Positions 25,903-35,366 of a stretch of 64,000 nt of DNA are shown one piece after another. The stretch is from Pseudomonas sp. CCC3.1 (lineage in GTDB: Bacteria > Pseudomonadota > Gammaproteobacteria > Pseudomonadales > Pseudomonadaceae): NCBI RefSeq assembly GCF_034347405.1, contig NZ_CP133778.1:3162001-3226000 (forward strand), read 5' to 3'. The notes beneath the pieces were generated by a model that made no database searches, was not told the origin of the DNA, and was given only the letters and a program-made list of their open reading frames with translations. Every line of letters begins with the position of its first letter. Within the stretch, counting starts at the first letter, position 1. A program made the translations under genes and the position numbers.

Positions 25903-26676
25903 TCAATTATTCTTGAACTGCGCCTCACGCTTGCCCACAAAGGCCGCCATGCCTTCTTTCTGATCATGGGTCGCAAACAGCGAGTGAAACACTCGACGCT
26001 CAAAGCGCACGCCTTCTGACAAGCTGACTTCAAACGCGCGGTTCACGCTTTCTTTGGTCAGCATCAGCACCGGCAAGGATTTTTTGGCAATGGTTGCTGC
26101 CACTTTCAGCGCTTCTTCCAGCAACTCATCCACTGGAATCACACGCGCAACCAGTCCCGAACGCTCAGCCTCGACGGCATCCATCAAGCGCCCGCTCAAG
26201 CACATTTCCATGGCCTTGGCCTTGCCCACGGCACGGGTCAGGCGCTGGGTGCCGCCCATACCCGGCAGCACGCCCAGATTGATTTCAGGCTGGCCGAATT
26301 TAGCGTTGTCACCGGCCAGAATAAAGTCACACATCATCGCCAACTCACAGCCGCCGCCCAAGGCAAAACCGGCAACCGCAGCAATAATCGGTTTGCGTCG
26401 GGTCGATACCCGATCGCTGTCCGAAAACAGGTCTTCCAGGTAAATCTGCGGGTAGGTCAGCTCCGCCATTTCCTTGATATCAGCCCCGGCAGCAAAGGCC
26501 TTTTTCGAGCCCGTGATGACGATACAGCCAATCGAGTTATCGGACTCCAGGGCGTCCAGCGCGTGATTCACTTCGCTCACCAACTGCGCATTCAAGGCAT
26601 TCAGCGCCTGCGGCCGGTTCAGTGTAATCAGGCCCACTTGCCCATGAATGTCCAACAAAATGGTTTCGTAGCTCAT
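25903..26676 (-). CDS. enoyl-CoA hydratase
   Basis: A 257-residue crotonase-fold enzyme. The oxyanion-hole segments [11 protein letters not shown] and [15 protein letters not shown] are canonical, and both catalytic Glu are present ([19 protein letters not shown] includes the pair). It hydrates short-chain trans-2-enoyl-CoA. The ATG at 26676 has a GAGGAC upstream; the longer frame overlaps the neighbouring dehydrogenase. It is the last gene of a five-gene minus-strand operon with the same order as P. putida PP_2213-2217 as I remember it. Confidence 0.92.
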   Translation of the reverse strand: MSYETILLDIHGQVGLITLNRPQALNALNAQLVSEVNHALDALESDNSIGCIVITGSKKAFAAGADIKEMAELTYPQIYLEDLFSDSDRVSTRRKPIIAAVAGFALGGGCELAMMCDFILAGDNAKFGQPEINLGVLPGMGGTQRLTRAVGKAKAMEMCLSGRLMDAVEAERSGLVARVIPVDELLEEALKVAATIAKKSLPVLMLTKESVNRAFEVSLSEGVRFERRVFHSLFATHDQKEGMAAFVGKREAQFKNN

Positions 26677-26692
26677 CGATAACGTCCTCAAT

Positions 26693-27820
26693 TCAAAGAT
26701 TGCGCGAAATGACCATGCGCTGAATATCGCTGGTGCCTTCATAGATCTGACACACCCGCACATCGCGATAGATTCGCTCCAGCGGGAAGTCGCTCAAATA
26801 GCCATAACCGCCCAGGGTTTGCAACGCTTTGGAACAAACCCGCTCGGCCATTTCCGAGGCAAACAGCTTGGCCTGTGAGGCCTCGACCAACGCCGACTGC
26901 CCGCTGTCACGCAACGCCGCGGCGTATTGGACCATTTGCCGGGCCACGGCGATTTCAGTCGACATGTCCGCCAAACGAAACGCCACCGCCTGATGTTCAA
27001 CCAGCGGCTGACCGAAGGTCACGCGCTCACGCGCGTAATCACGAGCCGCCTCAAACGCAGCGCGGGCCATGCCCACCGCTTGTGAAGCAATACCAATGCG
27101 CCCGCCTTCCAGGTTGCTCAGGGCGATTTTGTAGCCTTGCCCTTCTTCACCCAAGCGATTGGCCACGGGCACTTTAAGATCGTGGAACAGAATCTGGCAG
27201 GTGTCCGAGGCGTGTTGCCCCAGCTTGTCCTCCACTCGAGCCACGCTGTAGCCCGGCGAATCGGTGGGCACAATAAACGCCGTAATCCCTCGCTTTCCTG
27301 CTGCCGGATCGGTCACCGCAAACACAATCACCACCCCGGCGTTTTGCCCAGAGGTGATGAACTGTTTGCACCCATTGAGCACGTAATAGTCGCCTTCGCG
27401 TCGAGCACGGGTTTTCAGGTCGCTGGCGTCAGAACCGGCTTGCGGCTCAGTCAAGGCAAACGCGCCCAACATCGCGCCGCTGGCCAACGGCGTCAAAAAC
27501 GCGCGCTTTTGCTCATCGCTGCCGTACTTGAGAATCGGCACGCAGCCCACCGAGTTGTGCACGCTCATGATCGTGGAGCAGGCACCGTCACCAGCGGCGA
27601 TTTCTTCCAGGGCCATCGCGTACGCTTGATAACCCGTGTCGCAACCGCCCCACTCTTCCGGCACCAACATGCCAAAAAAGCCCAGTTCGGCCATCTCGCT
27701 GATGGCCTCGCGCGGAAAGCGATGCTGCTTGTCCCACTCAGCCGCAAAGGGCTTTAAACGCTCTTGCGCAAACTGACGGGCCGCTTCACGGATTTGTAGT
27801 TGTTCGGATGTGGGAAGCAT
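26693..27820 (-). CDS. short-chain acyl-CoA dehydrogenase
   Basis: A 375-residue FAD enzyme with the two family signatures [17 protein letters not shown] and [20 protein letters not shown], and the C-terminal [14 protein letters not shown] carrying the catalytic Glu. It resembles short/branched-chain acyl-CoA dehydrogenases (butyryl/2-methylbutyryl). ATG 27820 follows AAGGA at 5 bases. Electrons would go to the ETF encoded at 32.6-34.3 kb. Confidence 0.92.
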   Translation of the reverse strand: MLPTSEQLQIREAARQFAQERLKPFAAEWDKQHRFPREAISEMAELGFFGMLVPEEWGGCDTGYQAYAMALEEIAAGDGACSTIMSVHNSVGCVPILKYGSDEQKRAFLTPLASGAMLGAFALTEPQAGSDASDLKTRARREGDYYVLNGCKQFITSGQNAGVVIVFAVTDPAAGKRGITAFIVPTDSPGYSVARVEDKLGQHASDTCQILFHDLKVPVANRLGEEGQGYKIALSNLEGGRIGIASQAVGMARAAFEAARDYARERVTFGQPLVEHQAVAFRLADMSTEIAVARQMVQYAAALRDSGQSALVEASQAKLFASEMAERVCSKALQTLGGYGYLSDFPLERIYRDVRVCQIYEGTSDIQRMVISRNL

Positions 27821-27828
27821 AAAAATCC

Positions 27829-29022
27829 TTAATACAGACATTCCACGGCAATCGCCGTGGCTTCACCGCCGCCAATGCAGATGGCTGCAACACCGTGTTT
27901 GAGGTTGTGCTGGCGCAGGGCTGACAACAGGGTGACCAGAATCCGCGCGCCCGAAGCACCAATCGGGTGACCTAACGCACAAGCCCCGCCGTAGACATTG
28001 ACCTTGTCATGCGCAATATCCAGCTCGCTCATGGTCACCAGTGTCACCACGGAGAACGCTTCGTTGATCTCAAACAAATCAACCTCAGCCAGGTCCCAGC
28101 CGGTCTTGCTCATCAACCGTTTGATCGCCCCGATTGGCGCAGTCGGGAACAACCCCGGCTCATCGGCAAACGCCGCATGCCCGTGGATCACCGCCAACGG
28201 TTTAAGCCCGCGTTTGTACGCCTCGGAACGACGCATCAACACCAGTGCCGCCGCGCCATCCGAAATCGAACTGGAGTTGGCTGCGGTCACGGTCCCGCCG
28301 TCACGGAAGGCCGGTTTCAGGGTCGGTATTTTTGCCAGATTGGCTTTGGGTGGCTGCTCGTCATCACTGATCAAACGCTGTTCTTTGCCGACGGTGATCT
28401 GCACCGGTACGATCTCGGCGCTGAAACTGCCGGCCTTGATCGCCTGTTGTGCACGGGTCAGCGAGGCCACAGCAAATCCATCCTGCGCTTCGCGGGTAAA
28501 GCCGTGAGCCTGCGCGCAATCTTCGGCGAAGGTGCCCATCAAGCGCCCACTGTCGTAAGCGTCCTCCAGGCCATCAAGGAACATGTGATCCAGCACCCGG
28601 CCATGGCCCATCCGGTAGCCGCTTCGCGCCCGGTCGAGTAAGTACGGCGCGTTGGACATGCTCTCCATGCCGCCCGCCACCATCACATCAACGCTGCCAG
28701 CGAGCAGTTGATCGTGGGCCAGAATCGTTGCTTGCATCCCCGAGCCGCACATTTTGTTCAGCGTGGTGCAACGCGTGCCCTTGTCCAGCCCGGCACCTAA
28801 AGCCGCTTGACGCGCCGGGGCCTGGCCAAGCCCGGCAGACAACACGCAACCAAACAGCACTTCATCCACACCGTTCGCCGCAATACCGGCTCGCTCAACG
28901 GCAGCGCTAATGGCTGCAGCCCCCAACTGCGGGGCCGTCAGGCCTTTGAAATCGCCCTGAAAACCGCCCATGGGCGTGCGTGCAGCGCTGACGATAACAA
29001 CCGGATCATTAGCAATGGTCAT
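27829..29022 (-). CDS. fadAx: acetyl-CoA acyltransferase (thiolase)
   Basis: A 397-residue thiolase. The acyl-accepting Cys is in [11 protein letters not shown], the substrate-binding His in NEAFSVV, the catalytic His in [11 protein letters not shown] and the second Cys in CIGGGEATA. It cleaves 3-ketoacyl-CoA (or 2-methylacetoacetyl-CoA, depending on substrate) with CoA. Order and size match P. putida fadAx; the symbol rests on synteny. It starts with AGAGGT seven bases upstream of the ATG. Confidence 0.88.
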   Translation of the reverse strand: MTIANDPVVIVSAARTPMGGFQGDFKGLTAPQLGAAAISAAVERAGIAANGVDEVLFGCVLSAGLGQAPARQAALGAGLDKGTRCTTLNKMCGSGMQATILAHDQLLAGSVDVMVAGGMESMSNAPYLLDRARSGYRMGHGRVLDHMFLDGLEDAYDSGRLMGTFAEDCAQAHGFTREAQDGFAVASLTRAQQAIKAGSFSAEIVPVQITVGKEQRLISDDEQPPKANLAKIPTLKPAFRDGGTVTAANSSSISDGAAALVLMRRSEAYKRGLKPLAVIHGHAAFADEPGLFPTAPIGAIKRLMSKTGWDLAEVDLFEINEAFSVVTLVTMSELDIAHDKVNVYGGACALGHPIGASGARILVTLLSALRQHNLKHGVAAICIGGGEATAIAVECLY

Positions 29023-29032
29023 GTCACACCTC

Positions 29033-29794
29033 TTATTTCGCGGCCATGCGCAAGGCGCCGTCGAGACGGATCACCTCACCATTGAGCATGCTGTTTTCGA
29101 TGATGTGCCGCACCAGCGAAGCGTACTCGGCAGGTTTGCCCAAGCGCGCTGGAAACGGCACCCCGGCAGCCAGTGAATCGCGCACTTCAGGGGTCATGCC
29201 AGCCATCATCGGTGTTTCAAAAATGCCGGGGGCGATGGTCATCACCCGAATCCCGAAGCGCGCCAGTTCACGTGCAGCGGGCAAGGTCAGGCTAGCAATC
29301 GCGCCTTTGGAGGCTGCATACGCGGCTTGCCCTATCTGACCATCGAAGGCGGCTACCGACGCCGTGTTGATGATCACCCCGCGTTCGCCGTCAGCATCGG
29401 CAGCGCTTTCGGCAATCGCCGCTGAGGCCAGGCGCAGCATGTTGAAGCTGCCAATCAGGTTGACGTTGATCACCTGGCTGAAGCTCTCCAGCGCATGTGG
29501 CCCGTTTTTGCCGAGGATCTTTTCACCGCGTACGATCCCCGCGCAATTGACCAAACCATTGACGGTGCCGAACGCCGCGACGGTGGCATCCACTGCGGCC
29601 TGCGCGGCATCCGCCTGACTGATGTCAGCCACCGCACTCTTGGCCCCCAATTTGGCCGCTTGTGCCGCGACGGCATCTGCGTTCAGGTCAACCAGCATCA
29701 CTTTGGCGCCCGCCTTTACCAGCATCTCAGCCGTGGCGGCGCCCAAACCTGATGCACCACCGGTGACGATAAAAACCTTGTTTTCGATTTGCAT
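29033..29794 (-). CDS. fadB2x: 3-hydroxyacyl-CoA dehydrogenase, type II SDR
   Basis: A 253-residue short-chain dehydrogenase with [15 protein letters not shown], a long NCAGI loop ([19 protein letters not shown]) and the [11 protein letters not shown]yr-Lys motif. Its long acyl-CoA insertion and C-terminus ([16 protein letters not shown]) are those of HSD17B10-type 2-methyl-3-hydroxybutyryl-CoA dehydrogenases rather than classical FadB. The ATG at 29794 has AGGA at 6 bases. The type supports a role with short or 2-methyl-branched acyl-CoAs. Confidence 0.9.
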   Translation of the reverse strand: MQIENKVFIVTGGASGLGAATAEMLVKAGAKVMLVDLNADAVAAQAAKLGAKSAVADISQADAAQAAVDATVAAFGTVNGLVNCAGIVRGEKILGKNGPHALESFSQVINVNLIGSFNMLRLASAAIAESAADADGERGVIINTASVAAFDGQIGQAAYAASKGAIASLTLPAARELARFGIRVMTIAPGIFETPMMAGMTPEVRDSLAAGVPFPARLGKPAEYASLVRHIIENSMLNGEVIRLDGALRMAAK

Positions 29795-29817
29795 GAGCAT
29801 TCCTGGCTAATAAAAGA

Positions 29818-31482
29818 TCAGGCTGTAACCTTGGCGTTTTGAGCCAGTTCAGCCTTGGCGATTTCTTGGTTGCGCAAAATAAAGCGCTGCAACTTGCCGC
29901 TTGGGGTCTTCGGCAACTCGCTGACAAATTCGATTTCACGAGGGTAGGCATGCGCGGCGAGTCGCTGGCGCACATGCAAGCGCAAGGTTTCGGCCAATTG
30001 CGCATCGCCCAGGTACTGCGGGCTCAGCACCACAAACGCTTTAACCACCTCTGTACGCTCTGGGCAAGGCTTGCCCACCACTGCCGCTTCAACCACTGCT
30101 GGGTGTTCAATCAGTGCGCTTTCGACATCGAAAGGGCCGACCCGGTAGCCCGACGTCGTGATCACGTCATCGCTGCGGCCGACAAAACTGATGCTGCCGT
30201 CCGGGTTCAACTCCACGGTGTCGCCGCTCAAGTAGTAATTACCAACAAATGCCTTGGTCTTAAAGCCCTCATAACCGCCAAACCAGCACATGGGTGATTG
30301 ACTGCGGTCGACCGCTAAAATCCCCGGCTGCCCCACCGGCAGTTCTTGATGGTGATCATCCAGCACGACAATGCGATGCCCTGGCGAAGCAAAGCCTGCG
30401 GCCCCCATATGCACGGGGTGGTCTAAACCGTGGTGGTTGCATAGCACCATGCCGACTTCGGTTTGCCCGTAGTGATCGTGAATGGTGACGTCGAGTTCAT
30501 CAGCGAACCAGCGAATCACTTCGGGATTGAGCGGTTCACCCGCACTGCTGACGGCCCGCAACTGACCTTTGATTTTGCTGGAAAAGGCCTCCCCGGCCGC
30601 AATCAACATGCGATAGGCCGTCGGAGAGCCCGTGAGATTGGTAATGCCGTACTTTTTGATCACCCGGCAGGTGCTTTCAACTGTGAACGGGCCATCGTAT
30701 AGCGTGATCGGATGGCCCATCGACAACGGTCCGGTAATCCCGAAATAAATCCCGTAAGCCCAGCCCGGATCGGCCAAGTTCCAGAAGGAATCCTCAGGGC
30801 GCAAATCCACTGCATCGCGGGTGTAACTCTGGAACGCGACAATCGCCTTGAGCGGCACCAGCAGCGGTTTGGCCGGCCCCGTGGTGCCCGACGTAAACAT
30901 CATCAGAAACGGGTCTTCACCGCTCAACATCACGGGTTCACAGACCGCCGGGTAATTGTCCAGTTCTGCCCAAAAACTGAAATCGCCGCGCACCAGGCCC
31001 TGGCCTTTAGCGCCCGCCACTGTGACGATGGCCGGGCAGTCATTGACCTCATTGAGTTTGGGGCGATTCACTGCATCGGTGACCACTAACGCAGCACCCG
31101 AAGCATTGAGGCGATGCTCGATGGCTTTAGGGCCGAATGCAGTGAATAAAGGTTGGTAGATAGCACCAATACGCCAAGTGGCAAACACGACGACCAGCAA
31201 CTCGACAGTACGCGGTAGCAAACCCGCTACCTTGTCGCCTGGCTTTACCCCTTGAGCCAGCAAGAAATTGGCAAAGCGTGCGGCATGGTCCTGCAACTGA
31301 GTGAAGGTGTACGCCGCACTGCTGGCGTCGCGCCCCTCCCAAAACAACGCAATATGCCCCGGCAAAGCATGCCGGTCGCAACACTCAACACAGGCATTGA
31401 GTGCTGCCAAATGGCCGTTCAGTGCACTGCCTACCGTCCGTTGGTAGTCAAAGTCATTCATTGCTGCCTGATAGTCGCGCAT
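29818..31482 (-). CDS. fadDx: AMP-forming acyl-CoA synthetase
   Basis: A 554-residue ANL-superfamily ligase. The P-loop is FTSGTTGPAKP, the adenine-binding motif HDHYGQTEVG, the hinge GRSDDVITTSGYRVGP and the A10 Lys in PKTPSGKLQRF. It activates a short or medium carboxylate as the first step of the operon's beta-oxidation. The start at 31482 (MRDYQAAM) follows GAGGG at 9 bases, itself preceded by AACAATAAA; a longer frame upstream has no homology. Symbol by synteny with P. putida fadDx. Confidence 0.87.
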   Translation of the reverse strand: MRDYQAAMNDFDYQRTVGSALNGHLAALNACVECCDRHALPGHIALFWEGRDASSAAYTFTQLQDHAARFANFLLAQGVKPGDKVAGLLPRTVELLVVVFATWRIGAIYQPLFTAFGPKAIEHRLNASGAALVVTDAVNRPKLNEVNDCPAIVTVAGAKGQGLVRGDFSFWAELDNYPAVCEPVMLSGEDPFLMMFTSGTTGPAKPLLVPLKAIVAFQSYTRDAVDLRPEDSFWNLADPGWAYGIYFGITGPLSMGHPITLYDGPFTVESTCRVIKKYGITNLTGSPTAYRMLIAAGEAFSSKIKGQLRAVSSAGEPLNPEVIRWFADELDVTIHDHYGQTEVGMVLCNHHGLDHPVHMGAAGFASPGHRIVVLDDHHQELPVGQPGILAVDRSQSPMCWFGGYEGFKTKAFVGNYYLSGDTVELNPDGSISFVGRSDDVITTSGYRVGPFDVESALIEHPAVVEAAVVGKPCPERTEVVKAFVVLSPQYLGDAQLAETLRLHVRQRLAAHAYPREIEFVSELPKTPSGKLQRFILRNQEIAKAELAQNAKVTA

Positions 31483-31500
31483 CAGCAGAATCCCTCGGTC

Positions 31501-31509
31501 TTTATTGTT
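31501..31509 (-). promoter_or_regulatory. Hfq/Crc-type CA motif, acyl-CoA synthetase leader
   Basis: Minus-strand AACAATAAA just before GACCGAGGG; perfect AAnAAnAA next to the ribosome binding site. Confidence 0.55.
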
Positions 31510-31635
31510 AGGAGTGGGAACCGTGAACAGTCCTGCTGATAATCGCCTTGCGAGGGCTCTGCAACAATGGTCAAACCGCTCAAGCTGGTTGACTGTTTTA
31601 GCCAATGACCGAGGCCTGATCTGGCGCGCCCGTAG

Positions 31636-31733
31636 AACCTGCGGGAGCCTGGCTTGCCAGCGATGCAGGCGACGCGTTTTTTACTGTTAGACCGCGCAGA
31701 TGCAATCGCTGGCAAGCCAGGCTCCCACGGCCT
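31636..31733. repeat. REPIN
   Basis: GCGGGAGCCTGGCTTGCCAG and the facing CTGGCAAGCCAGGCTCCCAC lie about 50 bases apart, the same REP class as at 5122 and 21829. Confidence 0.82.
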
Positions 31734-31797
31734 GCGGCAGCCGTTGCAGCGTCTTGCCGAGGATGACCGGCATGCTGAAAACCGACCCATCAGTCAC

Positions 31798-31829
31798 ATA
31801 TGTAGTGCTTAAAAATAAACACTACATAT
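31798..31829. promoter_or_regulatory. palindrome with perfect 10-base arms (ATATGTAGTG / CACTACATAT)
   Basis: Two exactly complementary 10-base arms flank a 12-base AT-rich centre. A closely related palindrome of the same total length (32 bases) occurs at 32097-32128. There is no T-run, so it is more likely an operator than a terminator. It immediately precedes a 60-codon frame. Confidence 0.5.
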
Positions 31830-31859
31830 TTGTTGACGACACGATTTTCCCAACGCATT

Positions 31860-32042
31860 ATGCAGACGTCTTCCCCACCGGAAGCGCTGGAAAGGGTTGT
31901 TGCAAGCATGCTCGACGAGCTGTCGAGCTGTTCCGGGATAGGTACTGCCCACAAGGCAGAATTGATGAAGCGGACCTGGCTTGATCGTCCACGCAAAGGG
32001 CGCAAGGAGCTGGCGAAACGTCTTCAAGAGGCTTGTGGTTGA
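31860..32042 (+). CDS. possible small protein, unrecognised
   Basis: A 60-codon frame starting MQTSSPPEALERVVASMLDE and ending in a basic stretch rich in Arg and Lys (TWLDRPRKGRKELAKRL). Amino-acid composition is protein-like (amphipathic helix with a basic tail), but no ribosome binding site precedes the ATG. It lies between two related palindromes, an arrangement that would suit a small autoregulated DNA-binding or toxin-antitoxin component, or a decayed remnant of one. I recognise no family. Confidence 0.35.
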   Translation: MQTSSPPEALERVVASMLDELSSCSGIGTAHKAELMKRTWLDRPRKGRKELAKRLQEACG

Positions 32043-32096
32043 TGTGTCATGTCACCCAAGCATCCTGGTTCACGTTGCCTCCCTCGCTTTACGCAG

Positions 32097-32128
32097 TATG
32101 TTGTAGTGTTTTATTTCACTACTACATA
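32097..32128. promoter_or_regulatory. second GTAGTG/CACTAC palindrome
   Basis: Arms TATGTTGTAGTG and CACTACTACATA are complementary over 11 of 12 bases around an 8-base T-rich centre. A lone CACTAC half-site follows at 32163-32168. The site lies 106 bases before the ribosome binding site region of the 109-residue gene and may control it. Confidence 0.5.
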
Positions 32129-32233
32129 TGAAGGACTCAAGACCGGATCTTCTTTAGATGGACACTACGTAGCGCTGCATAAGCAGTTGCGCGAATCAAT
32201 TAGACAGATCAACGAGTGGTCAAGGAGTTAGCT

Positions 32234-32563
32234 ATGAACCTGAATAATCAACCGACTGTTAACGAGCTGGCTCGACTGTTCGCTGCCCAGAAAGACTCGC
32301 TGAACGACCACATCCTGTGGATCAGTGAGGCCGGTGATGTACGCATTGAACCGGTGGTTGCTTGCAAGGAAGAGACCCAATTCGAGAAAGAGCGCCCACA
32401 AATGCGAGCTCATCTCAAGATGTACCGTCGTGGCCAAGGCTACGTGGGCAAGAAGGCCGCCGCCGATAAAGACTTCATGGCGCGAGTGCTACAAACACTG
32501 ACCCTGACATGGGAAAAGGCGCAAACCGAGCCGTCCCTGGTCAAAGTTAACAGCTACAGCTGA
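32234..32563 (+). CDS. hypothetical 109-residue protein
   Basis: A 109-residue soluble protein beginning MNLNNQPTVNELARLFAAQK, with an AAGGAG six bases before the ATG and a strong terminator just after the stop, so it is almost certainly a real monocistronic gene. Visible traits are a hydrophobic-acidic strand HILWISEAGDVRIEP, an acidic patch (EETQFEKERP) and a basic Gly-rich loop (YRRGQGYVGKKAA) followed by a helix. I recall no named domain; similar short proteins may exist in other pseudomonads. It is transcribed toward etfA, which is convergent. Confidence 0.72.
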   Translation: MNLNNQPTVNELARLFAAQKDSLNDHILWISEAGDVRIEPVVACKEETQFEKERPQMRAHLKMYRRGQGYVGKKAAADKDFMARVLQTLTLTWEKAQTEPSLVKVNSYS

Positions 32564-32582
32564 TAACCCCCCGCCCGATATG

Positions 32583-32612
32583 AAAGCCCTGGATGACCTC
32601 CGGGGCTTTTTT
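32583..32612 (+). terminator. Rho-independent terminator after the 109-residue gene
   Basis: AAAGCCC pairs with GGGCTTT, with an inner GGA/TCC and a short loop, followed by TTTTTT. It ends the plus-strand transcript before the convergent etfA. Confidence 0.85.
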
Positions 32613-32633
32613 ATCACGTCTGTCCCGTCCTCA

Positions 32634-33578
32634 TCAGACCGCCCTTTCCAGCTCAGGCACCGCCTCAAACAGATCCGCCACCAAGCCATAATCAGCCACT
32701 TGAAAGATGGGCGCTTCTTCATCCTTGTTGATTGCGACGATCACTTTCGAATCTTTCATGCCAGCCAGGTGCTGGATCGCGCCTGAGATACCGACTGCGA
32801 TGTACAGCTGTGGCGCAACGATTTTGCCAGTCTGGCCAACTTGCATGTCGTTCGGCACAAAGCCCGCGTCGACCGCTGCGCGCGATGCACCCACCCCGGC
32901 GCCCAGCTTGTCAGCCAGTGCGTACAGATATTTGAAGTTCTCACCGTTCTGCATCCCGCGACCGCCAGACACGACGATTTTGGCCGCAGTCAGTTCAGGG
33001 CGATCCAGCTTGGCCAGCGCTTCGCTGACGAACGACGAAGTGCCTGCATCGTGAACCGCTGCGACCGCTTCAATCGAAGCCGCCCCGCCAACAGCTGAAA
33101 CCGGGTCGAAACCGGTGGCACGCACGGTTATCACTTTGACCGGCGCACTCGACTGCACGGTCGCAATGGCGTTGCCAGCGTAGATCGGGCGGGTGAAGGT
33201 GTCAGCGCTGACGACCGAGATGATTTCGGAAATCTGATCAACGTCCAGTTGGGCAGCAACGCGCGGCAGGATGTTTTTGCCGTTGGAGGTCGCGGCAGCC
33301 AGGACATGGCTGTAGCCTTTACCCCCCGCTTCTTGACCAAGAGCAGCGACCAGCGGAGCAACGTTTTCTGGCAGTTGATGCGCGTAAGCGGCGTTGTCGG
33401 CCACTAGGACTTTAGCCACACCAGCGATTTTTGCGGCAGCGTCTGCGACACCATCAAGGCCCTGACCCGCAACCAGCAGGTGCACATCGCCACCGATTTT
33501 GGCAGCAGCGGCCAGCGTGTTCAGGGTTGCCGACGCAATGGCGGCACCGTCATGTTCTGCAATTACGAGGACTGTCAT
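32634..33578 (-). CDS. etfA: electron transfer flavoprotein, alpha subunit
   Basis: A 314-residue ETF alpha subunit. The C-terminal FAD-binding signature [19 protein letters not shown] and [20 protein letters not shown], plus the preceding SGGRGMQN loop, are diagnostic. With EtfB it accepts electrons from acyl-CoA dehydrogenases and passes them to ETF-ubiquinone oxidoreductase. The ATG follows the etfB stop after two bases. Confidence 0.96.
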   Translation of the reverse strand: MTVLVIAEHDGAAIASATLNTLAAAAKIGGDVHLLVAGQGLDGVADAAAKIAGVAKVLVADNAAYAHQLPENVAPLVAALGQEAGGKGYSHVLAAATSNGKNILPRVAAQLDVDQISEIISVVSADTFTRPIYAGNAIATVQSSAPVKVITVRATGFDPVSAVGGAASIEAVAAVHDAGTSSFVSEALAKLDRPELTAAKIVVSGGRGMQNGENFKYLYALADKLGAGVGASRAAVDAGFVPNDMQVGQTGKIVAPQLYIAVGISGAIQHLAGMKDSKVIVAINKDEEAPIFQVADYGLVADLFEAVPELERAV

Positions 33579-33580
33579 GC

Positions 33581-34330
33581 TCAGATCACCTTCGCTTCAT
33601 TTTTCAGTTTCTCGACCAATTCAGCCACCGACTTGACCTTGATCCCCGCGCTGCGAGCAGCCGGTGCTTCAACTTTCAAGGTTTTATTAGTCGAAGCCGT
33701 CGATACGCCCAGCGCGTCTGGCGTCAGTACTTCAAGCGGTTTCTTCTTGGCTTTCATGATGTTTGGCAAAGACGCATAACGCGGCTCGTTCAAACGCAGG
33801 TCGGTGGTGATGATCGCCGGTAGGTTCAGCGAAACAGTTTGCGCACCACTGTCGATTTCACGGGTCACCACCACTTTCTCACCGCTGACTTCAATGTTCG
33901 AAGCAAAAGTACCCTGCGCATAACCGCTCAATGCCGCCAGCATTTGCCCGGTCTGGTTGTTGTCGCTGTCGATGGCCTGTTTGCCCAGGATCATCAACTG
34001 AGGCTGCTCCCTGTCAACCACAGCCTTGAGCAGCTTGGCCACGGCCAGCGCAGTCAGATCTTCAGCGGATTCGACGAGAATGGCGCGATCGGCCCCCAAC
34101 GCCAGCGCGGTGCGCAGTTGCTCTTGAGCGGTGCTCGGGCCGACGCAGACCACGACAATTTCAGTCGCAATTCCCTTCTCTTTCAGGCGCACAGCCTCTT
34201 CCACGGCGATTTCGCAGAAGGGGTTCATCGACATTTTGACGTTGGCCAGATCAACGCCGGAGTGGTCGGCTTTGACCCGCACTTTGACGTTGTAATCGAC
34301 CACACGTTTGATACAAGCCAGCACCTTCAT
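33581..34330 (-). CDS. etfB: electron transfer flavoprotein, beta subunit
   Basis: A 249-residue ETF beta subunit with the AMP-binding fold; the signature [24 protein letters not shown] and the [12 protein letters not shown] motif are present, and the recognition loop [20 protein letters not shown] that docks partner dehydrogenases is intact. It starts at ATG 34330 after GGGAGACGCA. The etfBA pair is the general ETF, here conveniently next to a beta-oxidation operon. Confidence 0.96.
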   Translation of the reverse strand: MKVLACIKRVVDYNVKVRVKADHSGVDLANVKMSMNPFCEIAVEEAVRLKEKGIATEIVVVCVGPSTAQEQLRTALALGADRAILVESAEDLTALAVAKLLKAVVDREQPQLMILGKQAIDSDNNQTGQMLAALSGYAQGTFASNIEVSGEKVVVTREIDSGAQTVSLNLPAIITTDLRLNEPRYASLPNIMKAKKKPLEVLTPDALGVSTASTNKTLKVEAPAARSAGIKVKSVAELVEKLKNEAKVI

Positions 34331-34425
34331 TGCGTCTCCCTCGATGGGTATGGATGCGCCAGCTTAACGCGCGGGTCAGCGCGCACGTATCGACCATATG
34401 GGTTAGATCGGGCAACAAATGAGGG

Positions 34426-35130
34426 TTATCGCGGCATGTAATCACGTTGCCAGCGGCGCGGGATTTTCAGCGAAATCAGCCCCAACACTGCCGCAAGCCC
34501 GGCGCTAAAAAGCATCGCCTTGACCCCGAACCGGGCCTCCAGCATCGCCCCCAATACCGCGCCGATCAGCATGCCCGCCCAAGGTACCAACTGCACGCGC
34601 CAGCCAGTACGCCGCTCGCCCAGCAGCCAGCGCCCCACGCCACGACCAAAGCGCGACAGAGCTCCGGTGACATAGGTCAGCCCAACCGGCAGGCCGTTCA
34701 CCTGCTCCACAGCCGCATTTAACATGCCCATCGCCAGCACTGCCGCCAACAGCGCGGGCACCTGCGACTCAAACGGCAGCAGCGCCGAGGTACACAACAA
34801 TGCCGCGATGATCAGCATCAGCGGCAAGGCCCGCCGACCACCCAAGCGTGCAAGCAAAATACCCAGCGCGTTACCGGCAATAAATGCCATTACCGCTCCC
34901 CCTAGGCGCGCAATCACCCGTAGATCGCCCTCGCCGATGGCCACTGCCAGACGCGTGGTATTACCACTCATGAATGAAACGAAATCACCCGTGGCTAAAA
35001 AACCAATGGCGTCGGTCATGCCAGCCAATACCGACAAACTCGCTACCAGCCCCAATCCCACACGACCGCGCCAGGCGCGCACGCGCACGTACAACAGATT
35101 ATTCGACTTTGAAAATGGCACTGGGAGCAT
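34426..35130 (-). CDS. DUF1275 (YoaK) family membrane protein
   Basis: A 234-residue protein with six to seven hydrophobic segments. The DUF1275 hallmarks GMTDAIGFLATGDFVSFMSGNTTRL (in the first third) and NAAVEQVNGLPVGLTYVTGALSRFG are both clear. Family members are inner-membrane proteins of unknown function. A short extension before the first helix (MLPVPFSKSNN) may or may not be translated; the ATG at 35130 was kept because no better-placed start is seen. Monocistronic, no regulatory site recognised. Confidence 0.85.
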   Translation of the reverse strand: MLPVPFSKSNNLLYVRVRAWRGRVGLGLVASLSVLAGMTDAIGFLATGDFVSFMSGNTTRLAVAIGEGDLRVIARLGGAVMAFIAGNALGILLARLGGRRALPLMLIIAALLCTSALLPFESQVPALLAAVLAMGMLNAAVEQVNGLPVGLTYVTGALSRFGRGVGRWLLGERRTGWRVQLVPWAGMLIGAVLGAMLEARFGVKAMLFSAGLAAVLGLISLKIPRRWQRDYMPR

Positions 35131-35366
35131 CGGGTTAAGTCCTTGTAAAGAGGTGCAGGCTTAAATATAGGCAGGAAAGAGCGATAAACACCCGTTACTA
35201 CGTGTGAAAATTCCGCATTAATCATAGGTATAAGCGAACCAACTTCAAAAAAGGCGTCTAATAAACACCTTCTCAAGGAAGAGACGCACAAAACTGCGCT
35301 GACAAGGACAAACACTCACGAGTGATCAGGCAAATCAGCCTTAATGGCTTTATACAGAAGAACCCC

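Larger units (their letters stand above)
31483..31859. other. gap upstream of the acyl-CoA synthetase operon
   Basis: This 377-base stretch holds the minus-strand promoter region of the acyl-CoA operon, a REPIN (31636-31733) and the first of two related palindromes (31798-31829). No protein-coding frame in it is convincing: the longest plus-strand one (from 31700) starts inside the REPIN. Confidence 0.55.

Noticed and set aside
31700..31984. 94-codon plus-strand frame
   Set aside because: Starts within the REPIN and crosses the palindrome; no ribosome binding site and the alternative frame is more protein-like.
32049..32231. 60-codon frame ending just before the 109-residue gene
   Set aside because: It runs through the second palindrome and has no ribosome binding site; its end contains the AAGGAG of the next gene. 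It could be a decayed gene end but cannot be supported.
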